Assembly: GCF_009727055.1 (NCBI RefSeq)
Contig: NC_052350.1
Location: 43,734,772-43,798,771, forward strand
DNA from: Benincasa hispida
Lineage: Eukaryota; Streptophyta; Magnoliopsida; Cucurbitales; Cucurbitaceae
DNA: 64,000 nucleotides
Reading direction: 5' to 3'
Both the position numbers and the translations under genes were made by a program. This document shows, in pieces, positions 23,780 through 34,968 of the stretch (the stretch's first letter is position 1; every line of letters begins with the position of its first letter). The notes under the pieces were generated by a model. That model was not told the origin of the DNA. It worked only from the letters and a program-made list of their open reading frames with translations, and made no database searches.

Positions 23780-24337
23780 TTAGATTGTGAATCCATTAGA
23801 TTCTGCTTCAAGATACTTACATATCCTCTCCATCACTTCTCTACCCTTGGCACTGTTTTGCACGAACCTCTCTGCGCATCGTTGCTCCACTTTTTCAGCC
23901 ATTGATGCCAGTGCTGACAATGGCTTGATCCGAATACTTGTCTCCTGTTTGCAAATTGTCCATCCGTTTGGATTTTCTGGGTGAGGTTCATACCTGATTT
24001 TCTCCACCACTTCTATGAACTTCTGGAGACTAATATTTCGAGTTGTGAGTTGCATCGATTGTGATCGAGCATCTACAACTGTGGATTCGACACAGTGGCA
24101 AATATCCTGACCAACAATTTTACGAACAAACCATGGTCCAGGGGCATGGATTGTGATAGCACGGGTTGTATATAGCTTCCCAGATTCAGGGTCAACCTTT
24201 CTGTTTAAGGTGTCAACTTCAAGAATATGGGACAATATACGCTTGTTCTCAGGGTCGGCAAATTTACGCCAAGATGCACAAGTTACCCGATCCCACGGGT
24301 GCTTGTAAGTGTACTCCTGAGAGTATGCTTTAACCAT
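23780..24337 (-). CDS. PRELI/MSF1-domain protein, mitochondrial lipid transfer (Ups/SLMO family)
   Basis: Ups/PRELI proteins carry phosphatidic acid or phosphatidylserine across the mitochondrial intermembrane space together with a small Mdm35/TRIAP1 partner. The 185-residue product consists almost entirely of the PRELI/MSF1 domain. Recognisable stretches are TYKHPWDRVTCASWRKF at the N-terminus, DPENKRILSHILEVDTLN, the central IHAPGPWFVRKIVGQDICHC with ESTVVD, and the C-terminal helix KGREVMERICKYLEAES. There is no separate presequence, as expected for this family. The start is set at the ATG followed by VKAYSQE, the usual beginning of plant members. The only start further upstream in frame is a GTG. 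The coding part is one exon, but the leader appears to be split by a 1.85-kb intron. No damage is visible. Confidence 0.9.
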   Translation of the reverse strand: MVKAYSQEYTYKHPWDRVTCASWRKFADPENKRILSHILEVDTLNRKVDPESGKLYTTRAITIHAPGPWFVRKIVGQDICHCVESTVVDARSQSMQLTTRNISLQKFIEVVEKIRYEPHPENPNGWTICKQETSIRIKPLSALASMAEKVEQRCAERFVQNSAKGREVMERICKYLEAESNGFTI

Positions 24338-24387
24338 TACACTGTTCTCAGATACCTTCACCCCTCTTAATATCAGAGTTAACTAGT

Positions 24388-26241
24388 CTGCATATGAACC
24401 AACTGCTAAATTAATTGGACGCCTATTAATTCACTGCTAAATTAATCACACCCCTACTAATTCAGCCTGGAAGGAATGGAAAAGGGAAAATAAAAACATC
24501 AATGAAGATGATGGATATGTACCAGATGATAAAATCAGGGCAGGAGAGAGCAGATGCAGTTTAACAGATTAAAAAAAAAAAAATACATCATCTAAGACAG
24601 CAACAACATGGAAAAACTAAAGAACTCGAGCATCCCAGGTGCATACATCAAGTAAGATTGGGAACTGTAAAATTTTATTTGATCAAATCAATAGGTTTAA
24701 ACCAACCCAAAAGTTATTTAAAATTCATATTAGTTCATTTTCAAAAACAAATTTTATCTCAAAACTGTAGTTTTCCATGCAACCAATCACATTTTCTGAA
24801 GGGGGAGGTGTTGCTTCTAAAAATCAAATTGACCTAGATAAATTCAGAGAAATAATCATTCTTGTAGTTCTTTTCTTTCGCCTATTTGCCCAATAGATTC
24901 ATTCAAGTAGTTCTTATTTTTAGAGAATAAATTGAGTACCAAATGAAAAATTATTCCAGATCAATCCAAACAATAATAGGGTATTAATATGTTCTCCCCT
25001 ACTTTGAACAACAGCAAGAAAAACCTCCACAGCAAAACATACCAATAGTTTTGGAATCTAAAATGCAAGATGCTAAGATTTAAGAATATGCATAACAAAC
25101 TTCTAGATTTTGTGAACCTAACAACGTGCCATATTGTTCAAACTCCTGTAATGTTATTTTTTCACTAATCAATATGGATAGTTGTTTATTGGGTCATGTG
25201 AAAATATACCATAATAAATCAACTTAGCTTTGACTTTTAAGGGTAGTTTAACAGAACATTTTCAAATTGCATCTGGCCATCAGAAGAGAGCAAACTGTTG
25301 TAACAAAAACAGAAGTAGGAAAAGGGAGGGGGACAAAAAAAAAAAGAGAAGTGTCTTCACCAATTCAACAACTGAAGTAGGAAAAGGGAAAAATGACAAT
25401 TCTAGATTTGTGAATCTAACACCACGCCATATTGCTCAAACTTCTATAATGTTATTTCTCGCTAATCAATATTTAGTTCTTTGTTGGAACTTTTGCAAAT
25501 ATACCATAATAAATCAACTTAGCTTTGACTTTAAGGTAGTTTAAAACAAGACAATTTCCAAACTGCATCTGGCCATCAGAAGAGAGCAAACTGTGGAAAC
25601 AAAAACTGAAGTAGGAAAAGGGAAAAAATGACACTTCCAGATTTTGTGAATCTTACACCACGCCATATTGCTGAAACTCCTGTAATGTTATTTCTCGCTA
25701 ATCAATATTTAGTTCTTTGTTGGAACTTGTGCAAATATACCATAATAAATCAACTTAGCTTTGACTTTTAAGAGTAGTTTTACACATAGACAATTCTCAA
25801 CCTGCATCTGGCCACCAGAAGAGAAGTGTCTTCAACAATTCATCAAGCTCAAACCAAATACACTCAGGTCAAACATTTGCAAGCAAAAAAGAAAAGAGTC
25901 GCACCATAACAAACAATGATTCATCAAAGGAAATGCCAATCAACCTTATGCTGCTTCTTTTCACCCATTCCCAATAATCTCAATTTCATCTTCAAAGATG
26001 AAATACAAAAACTGGGCCAATTTCCAGTTTCCACAGGCAGCTAGACCAGCTAGTTTAGAATTCAAATCATTTTGAGTGTATATCAGAATCGTACTCTCAG
26101 ATTCTCAACAGCAATTACACAGAAATCCAATTACAGTAGCATAAAGATGAAGAAACAAAAGCCTTAAAGATGCAGCAAGCAAAATGGAATCAAAACCCAT
26201 GTCATAGAAAGAGCTAAAGAAAGAGAGAAAAAAGGTTGACC
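24388..26241 (-). other. Probable 5' UTR intron of the PRELI-domain gene
   Basis: On the minus strand, a leader-like stretch at about 26300-26242 (CCGCCGTCGCCGG, then CATTTCTCAG) ends at donor GTCAACC at 26241. A good acceptor TTCATATGCAG ends at 24388, 51 bases before the ATG. The interior is non-coding and contains a three-unit tandem repeat. Junctions are inferred from consensus only; a weaker acceptor lies at 24342. Confidence 0.5.
25085..25850. repeat. Three-unit tandem repeat inside the leader intron
   Basis: GCCATATTG is at 25128, 25426 and 25662, and CATCTGGCCA with CAGAAGAGA is at 25270, 25565 and 25804. Each unit also carries ATACCATAATAAATCAACTT and TAGCTTTGACTT. The basic period is about 238 bp. 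Unit one is about 60 bp longer because GAAGTAGGAAAAGGG is itself repeated. Confidence 0.85.
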
Positions 26242-26309
26242 TGAGAAATGAAAGAAGATGGGATCCGGCGACGGCGGAAGAAGGCGGTTCCGATATGTCA
26301 AGATCTCAA

Positions 26310-28520
26310 TTACAAAAACAAAACTGACAGAAAAGGAAAGAAAATTCTTGGTAAATCAGACATTGGAGCGACTTTAAATAGAGGTGTAGATTTTTATTTA
26401 ATGACGAAACTGCCCTTCGCCATTGCAGCTGAAGAAAAGGCATCACTGCAATCCACTACCCATACGCCATACCCTCAAAAGCTTCTTCCACTTTCAGGCA
26501 TTATTTTCGGAAAATTAACAGAAATAGTACTAAAATTTCACCATACAAATCTAGCATATTTTTTAAAAATTTGTTCAAATAGTTTTTCTAAGTGCATTCC
26601 GAACAAAATCGACATAGAGATTGAGTTAAATTTTTTTTGGACCTTATCTCGCTATATCTCACTTGATTACACCTGAGATTTGAGTAAAAAATCGAAATAT
26701 TAGGTAATCTTCTCAAATATTTATGAAATTAAAAAATCACACTATCAAATATTACCTAATTTGGAGAAATTTAAAAAGATAATTAGTAACATATTTAGAT
26801 AATCAATAAATCAATTTAGATATTCGTGTAAATATAAATTGGAGTAAGATTTGTAAGATTTTATATAAGATTTGAGAAATATTGTAAGAGGAAATTCGAA
26901 AAGAAATAAGAGTCGGTATAAGATTTGGAGAGATTGCATATAATTTGAAAAAAAAATTATGTGGATCTTGGTATTAATCCTGGACAAAATAACACTGAGA
27001 TTTTATGTATTTGGATTTTCTCGGTGAAATCTCAAACATAATTAATACTGAAATTTGATATATTGAGCTTTTTCGGTGGAATGTCGGTAAGATTAACACC
27101 GAAATTCTATATATATCCCAATTCTTACCAAATTTTCACAAAATTTGATATTTCCCAAAATTTAAAAATGTTGAATCAATTTATAAAATCTATTTTGATA
27201 ATTGGAAAATCCATTTGGAATTTTGGAAATTCATATAATTGTGAAAACAGAAATTATGGTAAAGATTTGAAAAATTACGTAATAATTTGATATAATATTT
27301 AATAAAAATAACCAAATTTGGAGAAAAATTGAAAAGATATAAGATTTGACATAAAATTTGGGAATATTACATAAAAATTTAACGAATCTCAATATGTAAT
27401 CAATAATATGTATGCCCAAAACAATAGATAAGTTAGAAAAAGTTGATTTTTTACTAAATCTTGTTGGCCAATCTTGTCTAATATGGACCAAGAAAAACTA
27501 TTATTACGAGTTTTAAAAAATGTGCTAGTTTTATAATTAAGTTAATTTGTTAATAGGTGAGTGAATGTAAGATGGGCTTAAGGATTCAATTTTGTGTCTA
27601 ATAGAGATTTGAACTTTCAAATTTGTAAATATCGAGTCTTTGATTCGTTTGACACAAAACTGAACGTTTAAACATTTTGAAAAGTTAGAATGTCTTAGAA
27701 GAAAAAAAAAAAAGTAAGTGAATTAGCTCATTTTGAAAATGTTTAAATATCTCAATGACATATTAAATAAATCTGAAAGTTTATGGACCGTTTTCACATT
27801 TTTAAGATTTTAAACCAACTAAACACAAACATAAATGGGGTGTTTGGGACGCTGAACTAATTATTATAGTCTGTTTTTGGGTGTAACTTATTTTAGTCTA
27901 GATAAGAAATAGTTTATATTGTACTAAAAATAAAAAAAAAAGAGAGAGAATGAATAAAAAATAATAAATACTTTAGTAAGGAGGGTTTTGAAATAATATT
28001 TACTACACTTAATTATAGGTTCTACATAGTTGTCGACATCAATATTATAATATATTTTAACAATACCTAAGACCCTAATAAAGACACTATATTTCATTTA
28101 TATCAACTTTTCCATTATTTACAAGAATATTTAAGTGGGTTTTTTAATTTTACAAATATTAAGATCCAATTACCTTTTAGTCCCAACCTATAATCAGTTT
28201 ACTTATTTTTTAAAAAAGGAAACTAAAAGATCTCTTAACTCACACACACGTTTTAAGAGAAAATTTTCATTTTTCAAATATTTCAATTAAATTAGAAAAT
28301 ACACAAAAATCTCCAACCCCTCGATCATCTCCATCTTTCTTCTTAGACGCGCTCAAGAACGAAGAAAAATAAAGGCGATTCAGTTTCTTCTGGTGAAACT
28401 TCTGGTACGTTTCCTATTTTTTTAAGGATTCCGATCAGATATTTCAACCATTATTCATCTATCCTGTATTTCATATATAACATAGATTCTCTTCTTCTCT
28501 ATGTTAGAAAATTTATGAAA
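26310..28520. other. AT-rich intergenic DNA left of the CACTA element
   Basis: Contains promoter DNA for the minus-strand PRELI-domain gene. A diverged repeat built on TTCGGTGAAAT/TTCTCGGTG lies near 27015-27110. A leader-like patch (CATCTCCATCTTTCTTCTT, about 28320-28400) could belong to a gene cut off by the transposons to the right. No coding region is supported. Confidence 0.4.
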
Positions 28521-28619
28521 CACCACTACTACAAAATCTACATTACTTGACACTTGTAGTTTTTAATTACTTGACATTTCTGTGGAAAAAAAACGTCAAG
28601 TAATATGATTTTGGACAAA

Positions 28620-28995
28620 AAAATGTCAAGTAAAAGGGTTAAAAAATCGGAGATTGATGAAATATTTTCGATATTTTCACACGAACCTTTACTTGACACG
28701 ATTTTCGTAAGTAATATAAGGTCTTACTTGACACGTTTCACGTGTCAAGTATAAGAAGCTCTTACTTGACATTTTCTTCGTGTCAAGTAAAAAGGTTAAA
28801 AAAGCGGAGATTGACGGAATATTTAGGATATTTTCATGCGAACCTTTACTTAACATGATTTTCGTGTCAAGTAATATAAGGTCTTACTTGACACGTTTCA
28901 CGTGTCAAGTATAAGAAGCTCTTACTTGACATTTTTTTCGTGTCAAGTAAAAGGGTTAAAAAAGCGGAGATTGACAGAATATTTCGGATATTTGA
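28620..28995. repeat. Subterminal tandem repeat of the CACTA element, about 160 bp
   Basis: The phrase TAAAAGGGTTAAAAA followed by GCGGAGATTGA recurs at about 28631, 28788 and 28948 (periods 157 and 160). Between copies lie inverted ACTTGACACG/CGTGTCAAGT pairs that can form hairpins such as GACACGTTTCACGTGTC. Confidence 0.85.
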
Positions 28996-29004
28996 TAGGC
29001 CTCC

Positions 29005-29530
29005 AATTTGGTAGGCGATCGTATAGAAACTGGTAAGTGATCGTGTAATATTTTGTAAGCGATCGTGCAGTTTCGGGTAAGCGATCGTGGGGGTTTTTGT
29101 GGGCTATCGTCTAGTGTTACTCAGCGATCGTGTAGTAGAGCTAAGCGATCATGTAGCCGAGATCAGTGATTGTGTAGCATTTGATAGGCGATCGTATATC
29201 ATTGGGTAGGCGATCGTATAGCATTTTGTTACTCAACGATTGTGTAGCCGAGCTCAGCGATCGTATAGCATTTGGTAGGCGATCATCTAGTATCACTCAG
29301 CGATCGTGTAGCCGAGCTCATCGATCGTGTAGCATTTGATAGACGACCGTATAACATTAGGTAGGCGATCGTATAACATTTTGTTACTCAGCGATCGTGT
29401 AATAGAGCTAAGCAATCGTGTAGCCGAGCTTAGTGATCATGTAACATTTGGTAGGCGATCGTCTAGTGTTACTCAGCGATCGTGTAGAGACTTTATTTTT
29501 TACTCAGCGATCATGTAGAGACTTTATTTT
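29005..29530. repeat. Array of about 23 CGATCG-centred units
   Basis: Units of the form GCGATCGTGTAG or GCGATCGTATAG recur roughly every 20-25 bases across 520 bp, all in one orientation. Linkers such as CATTTGGTAG, TTACTCA and CCGAGCT are themselves reused. Variants are single substitutions (GTGATCG, GCGATCA, GCAATCG). The core is the palindrome CGATCG. It is non-coding. Confidence 0.9.
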
Positions 29531-29759
29531 TCATTTACCTCTCAAATTAAAAAATCTTTCTCTCCTCCTTTACTTTACTCAACGAATGTGTAGAGACTTT
29601 ATTTTTTGTTTCCCTCCCTCTCCTATTTTCATTTCTCTCTCAAATTTGGTTTCCCTCCTACCAAAATTATCAAATAAAATAATATTTTCCTCTCTCAAAT
29701 TAAGAACTCTTTCTCTCCTCCTTCACCATCTCACTCACGATCTTTCCCTTCCCCCCAAT

Positions 29760-30330
29760 TTTTTTCTTCTTCATGCGCCCGAAAACCCTAGCCGTCGCCA
29801 ACCTTCATTCTCCCCTCGCCTCTATTCGCGCTATTATTGAGTTTTTCATTATGTCGTTTGCTCAGCCATGCCAACCCTCTCCCTCGCCGTCTGCTTAGCC
29901 GTGCCAGCCGGCTAGCTGTGCACGTCCTTTGCGAGTCTTCAGCCCCGCCCAGATTTGTAGTCGAACGCCCCCAACCGCCACCGTCGCTTCAGCCGCGCCC
30001 AGATCTGTAGCTGAACGCTNCCGTCTGCTTAGTTCCCTTGCCGTCTGCTCAACTGCGGCAGCCGGCCAATTGTGCACATCCTTTGCGAGTCTTCAGCCCC
30101 GCCCAGATTTGTAGTCGAACGCCCCCAACCGCCACCGTCGCTTCAGCCGCGCCCAGATCTGTAGCTGAACGCTTCCATCGCTTCCATCGCTTTAGCCCCG
30201 CCCAAATCTATAGCCGAACGCCCCAACTGCTTCCGTCGCTTCAGTCAAGTTGGTCCAGCCAAATCCACTTGTTGTCGTCGAGGTCGTCCACGTCTTCGTT
30301 GAGGTCTAGCTTTGTAACAGATCTGTTCAA
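29760..30330 (+). other. GC-rich block with a 154-bp partial duplication and one N
   Basis: This patch is far richer in C and G than its surroundings. GCGAGTCTTCAGCCCCGCC occurs at 29931 and again at 30085, and the downstream GTCGAACGCCCCCAACCG is also duplicated. A further shortened copy follows to about 30240. One N at 30020 sits between the copies, suggesting an unresolved repeat. The first part resembles a plant leader plus short coding start (GCGCCCGAAAACCCTAGCC), perhaps captured host sequence. No long conserved protein is recognisable. Confidence 0.6.
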
Positions 30331-30510
30331 GTGTGAGCTTCACTCTATCTCTTCAGATCTATACTTCATCTCGCTGGAATCTTGTATTTTTGGATAAACT
30401 TTTGGTAAGTTTGGTAAGTTTTGATTACTTTAGTGGATTTCTTGGAAATTTTTGAATATCGATAAGTTTTTTACCTAAATTGATTGATGCTCTTTGTGAT
30501 TTGGCTTTAG

Positions 30511-31160
30511 ATTCAAGATTCGGAGAACATTAATGTGCTGTCCAATAGGTTGATATTGATTTCAGTAAGATTTTCGGTAAGTATATGAGGTATATCTTGT
30601 TTGCTGTTGGATATTAGGTTTGTTCCATTATTGCCCACGATATTTTGGTTGGTATTGGTGGTATTACTTGAAAATTTTTGAACACTCAATAAGTTTTGAC
30701 ATTAACTTAGTAATACCTGTCAGTTTTTTGGTGTTAGATTGAAGTGTTGGAAGGAGTTGAGTTGCTGTTCAATAGGTTTGAGACCGATCTTGGCAAGATT
30801 TTGGTAAGTTTGAAGGTTAGTATTAATAGTTCTTTGTTACCCATTGAAGTATTGGTCTAATAATTGAGTTATTTTCAATTTTTAATGTTCAATTCAAAGA
30901 TTTCAAGGGATTGGAGCCACTATCTAATAAAGTTAACGATGTTTGGACGTTTTGGTAGGTATTAAGACCTTGAAACTCTTTTGAAATTATTACATAGTTG
31001 TTGGAATTTGCGTTTTGTAACCATTATTATTGAACTTTTCGTAGGTTGGATTACGTTGTTGTATTCTAACACTTATTTATATATTTTGAAATTTGATGTT
31101 ATTGCCCTTTATTCTATTTTGCAGGTTGACTTGCTTAAACATGGCTTGCTTGACCCTTAG
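30511..31160 (+). other. Three exon-like modules with splice signals inside the CACTA element
   Basis: Two 66-base modules lie at 30511-30576 and 30738-30803. Each is preceded by TTAG and followed by GTAAGT, and they share GCTGTxCAATAGGTT and AAGATTTT. A third, 55-base module at 30900-30954 is preceded by AAAG and followed by GTAGGT. A final acceptor TTTTGCAG ends at 31124, followed by a short open stretch ending TTAG. The pattern is of a transcript with repeated small exons. Whether it is spliced is inference, and no protein family is recognisable. Confidence 0.45.
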
Positions 31161-31922
31161 TTCTCGACGTTTAGACTTCAAAGCTCAATGTATATATGAA
31201 ATAATGTACTTTGTTGAGAGGTTATTTATTAAACAATTTGACACTTTTGTGTATGTTGAAAGTTGAGTTTTATATACAAAAGCAATAGTTGAGATTTTAT
31301 TTTGTGCATGTACATGTGGAAGAGAAATATTGTTGTAATTTGTGAGGAGTGTTCATAGTTGAACATATGGATTTTTAGTGAATATATTGAGTCGATAGAT
31401 CTTAAATGTATAATGTTTATTTATTTGATGTAATTTTATTGTTAGAATACAAGGTAGAAAATGAAAATATCGATTGGGGCATTTAATTTGAAAATAAAAA
31501 GACATATACTTGACACATAAAAAACGACAAAGAGTATCACACTATACTTGACACTTGAATAAACTTGACATACCACCAATGGCAAGTGTATTATTTTACT
31601 TGACACGAAAACTGTATCAAGAAACATATTACTTTATATTTTTTCGGAGTCAAGTTATCACACTATACTTGACACTCGAATAGTTGACGCTTTTATAAGT
31701 GTCAAGTATACCTTTTACTTGACATTGAAAAAACATCAAGTAATCCAATTTTTGTAGTAGTGCACTATAATATGCCGACATTCAATTCTTCAACAGTATA
31801 TTGAAGGTGAAAATCTGAAACCTTTTAACTACCTAGTCTTGTGGTTAAGTCATTTATTTCATAATATAGGTTGTGGGCAATATTCTATAATATGTATTCA
31901 TACGATTGTGAGAAATATTATG

Positions 31923-32756
31923 TGAAACTTTTGTAACTACATTTTTTCCACTCTAATATAACAACTATCTACTAAGATCTTCTTCAAGATAATCAACCAA
32001 ACAATTGTACTCTAAAATACCACAAATTAATCATTAAACAATCACCAAACAATCAACCAATAATGGACAACAATAAACTGCAAAATTTTTGAAGACTAAA
32101 AGCAACTAGCACACACGAATTATACATGGAAAACCCCTTCAATGTGAAGAGTAAAAACCACGGGACTTGTGAGGAGTCCACCCTTGTCAACTTCTCTTAT
32201 TATGATAAAAGTGAGGGAAAAAAACCCAAATCGGTCATACAAAGATTCACCACCCACCGACACTTTCATACATAAGAGATCAACACTTGAGAAATAAAAA
32301 GAATGAGAAATCATCCAGTTTTACATATAATGTTAAGCAACATTTACGGACAAACCAGCGCTCCAAAAAAATATCCAACCGTTCAAAATGAGACCTATGT
32401 GTCTTAAACAGACGGACCAAATTTCAACATAATCCAATGATTCAAGCTTCAACAATAGATAACTTTGTGAAAGTTGTCGTTGAAAAACCGAACCGCACAA
32501 CTATTTGTTTTTCTCTCTGATTTTCTGCTTCTTTTTCACTCTCTTTCTCCCTAGGTCATACCCATATCACATAAAATAAAATCTAGAGCTTTCAAGATGG
32601 GCCAACCCTAAAATTAACCCTAATTGGGCCAAATAAATTACTCAATATTTTGGGCTCACAAAACACAAATTTAAAATAAAGTCTTGTTTGTGCAACAAAA
32701 ACACAAATTTAAAATAAAGTCTTATTGTTCAACAAGTGGGCTAGACACCCACAACA
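31923..32756 (-). repeat. 3' LTR of element B
   Basis: This 834-bp LTR matches the pieces at 58735-59410 and 63181-63291, for example CCACAAATTAATCATTAAAC and CTTCTCTTATTATGATAAAA. A short internal duplication (AATTTAAAATAAAGTCTT occurs twice) distinguishes it from the 5' copy. Confidence 0.85.
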
Positions 32757-32857
32757 ATCTCTCCCTCCAGCTCAACATAGGAAAGACACAATCACATCCA
32801 TGATAACTTAAACCTCATCCCGAAAAGCTTATTACAAAGCTCAATCTTGCATCTGGG
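32757..32857 (-). pseudogene. Element B: polypurine tract and pol C-terminal codons
   Basis: The minus strand reads CKIELCNKLFGMRFKLSWM and a stop, then the purine-rich GGAGGGAGAGAT next to the LTR. This is the extreme C-terminus of a copia polyprotein. Its upstream part is cut off by the A-family LTR beginning at 32858. Confidence 0.65.
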
Positions 32858-34860
32858 TGTAGGAACTCAAAATATAGAGGACCTATGAGCGGAAGTGGAT
32901 CGTCCAAACTCTATTGTGAAAGAACTCATACATTCATAGTCATACTAAACAGATTATGCATTAAATCATAAATTATAGCATGCTTCTTGAAATAAATACA
33001 AAGGATGAGAGAAACTATACCTTTGAAGAACACTTCTTCAAGAATATCCCTCGATCAGTCATGAACGCAGCTCGAACTCGAACTCGATCTCCCTCGAACA
33101 CCAGCAATGAGTATCAACTCGATCCTCGATTAGATTCGGATACAACCACTAGATTACCTTGGTATTCTCGGTGTGAGAATCTAGGAGTGTGGGCTCTCTA
33201 AAACTATCGTGTAGTAAAACTATAACCTGCGTGTAGAAGATGAGGTCTATCGCACAGACTCGATACTTAGTCGTTTAGGCTCTCTAAAGCTATCGTGCAG
33301 TAGAACTATTTTTACTCGATTGCCAATTATGTCTCTTGGAAACATTAGAAAGCTGTTTTCTTTTTATCCCACTTATTTACCATAAAACCGTATAACCACC
33401 CACTAAAGGTAGTTATTGGAGAAAAAGAAATTTAATTATCATATAATTAATAAATTATAAATAAATACAATAACTAACTTATCATATTATATTTATAACC
33501 TGGAGTTTTAATATTGCATCATATGCAACATATAAAACCAAAGTTCTTTTCTATTTTATGGCATTTAATATAAATCATATTTATATTAAATTTAATAACT
33601 ATGAATCTAATTCATAGAAATTATATTTGAATCATATTCAAATATTAGTTCCTCCAATTAATAAATAATGTATCAAATACATTATATCAATTTTATATCA
33701 TATATAATTGAATTATATCATATATAATCAATTTACTTCTTATTAATTCGAATATTTCAAATTAACCCAAAAACTGATTCTCAACTTGAATCCATTGAGC
33801 TACCAAGGGGACCTTATGGACCTGTAGCTTGAAACTCCAACGGTACGTGAATAACCGACTAAACTCTTTAATCACATTATCTAGCATCCGTTAACTGTCA
33901 GGCACTCCATATAAGACCGACAACTGCACTCTTCGTACTATAGATATATTTCTGTGTCTATTAGATATAACCAATCAACAGTATAACGACCCTTCACAAA
34001 TCGCTCGTAAGTACAACTAGGCCAAATTACCATTTTGCCTCTGTAGTTACATCTAACTCCTTAAGTATCACTGATTCCTCTAATGAACAATAGATCATAG
34101 TTCTACTATGACTAAACCCCTCTCGAGCTGAGAGAGGATGTGGCGCCACATTGTTCAAACCCTAAAATCAGCCATTAAGGGAGCGATTTATCTACTTACC
34201 CCTGCTTCGGGAAAGGAGTGAATTCCATCTTGTGTAGCTGAGTTCCCAGCTTCTCTATCAAACGAATCCTCAAAATGGTAGGCTTGTTGAGTCGGCGATC
34301 TGGCCACTCTCACCCATGCAAATCAAAGGACCGCCCTCATAGGTAAGAGTTCACAACTCTCTCAGGATTAAGGTCATGTTACCTATGGTCATCCTAGTGA
34401 AATGAAAGTCTCAATTATGAACGACGTTATATAACGAGACTAAATATTTTGTGGTCCGGTCTTATATAAACTTCTTTTATAGAATATCCCTACTCGCATG
34501 TCTAATACATGAATGATCAGGATCAGATCATTTGTAGCACTTTACAACATTTGTAACAGCTACAAAGTGGGCCACACTCATAGTGTCACTAGGATAAGGT
34601 ATCCCTCCTTATCCATATACTACAGACCATTTAGTTTATCACTTAAAATACGATCCACTTGTATGTCTCCACATACATGTTTAAGTTACAACGATAACCT
34701 GGATCTTAGTTTATTGGTTTTTGATTAATAAAACTAAAATATCACAAATTTCATCGACTGAAGTGAATAAAATATCATATATTATAAATCACAAAATGTT
34801 TGTTCATACAAGTGTTTCAAACTACAGAATCCTATGAGATTTAGGATATCAACCCCAACA
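32858..34860 (-). repeat. A-family copia LTR 1 (3' LTR of a minus-strand copy)
   Basis: The LTR is 2,003 bp. On the minus strand it starts TGTTGGGGTTGATATCC after a purine-rich AAGTGGGAGAT and ends GAGTTCCTACA. It contains the conserved block around GTGGCGCCAC (34140), and degraded CGATCG-type motifs (CTATCGTGTAGTAAAAC) near 33190-33310. Confidence 0.85.
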
Positions 34861-34968
34861 ATCTCCCACTTGTCCTAAAGCTAGTGGGGTGTACAAGACA
34901 ATCAAATTACAACTACACAAAAAAATAAACTAAGGCACAAATGGCCAGTATAAGATCTCCCACTTGCC

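Larger units (their letters stand above)
28521..31765. mobile_element. Complete non-autonomous CACTA (En/Spm-type) transposon
   Basis: The element runs 28524-31762. Its left end is CACTACTACAAAAT and its right end is the reverse complement CACTACTACAAAAA. It is flanked by the 3-bp duplication CAC (28521-28523 and 31763-31765). Subterminal ACTTGACAC and GTGTCAAGT motifs crowd both ends, as in other CACTA elements where transposase binds subterminal repeats. No transposase or TNPA-like reading frame is visible in 3.24 kb, so it needs help in trans. The interior holds a 160-bp tandem repeat, a CGATCG array, a GC-rich duplicated block and exon-like modules, listed separately. The boundaries are exact from the sequence; activity is unknown. 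Confidence 0.9.

Noticed and set aside
26248..26676. 142-codon plus-strand frame at the promoter end of the PRELI-domain gene
   Set aside because: It overlaps the divergent leader and promoter and has no family resemblance.
29005..29530. Regular repeats that could be mistaken for a CRISPR array
   Set aside because: Units are about 12 bases with short, reused linkers rather than unique spacers. They lie in a plant DNA transposon, with no cas genes.
29448..30397. Frames of 119-130 codons in the CACTA element
   Set aside because: They run through repeats and the duplicated GC-rich block, including the N. Residue composition is repetitive and no conserved domain is visible.
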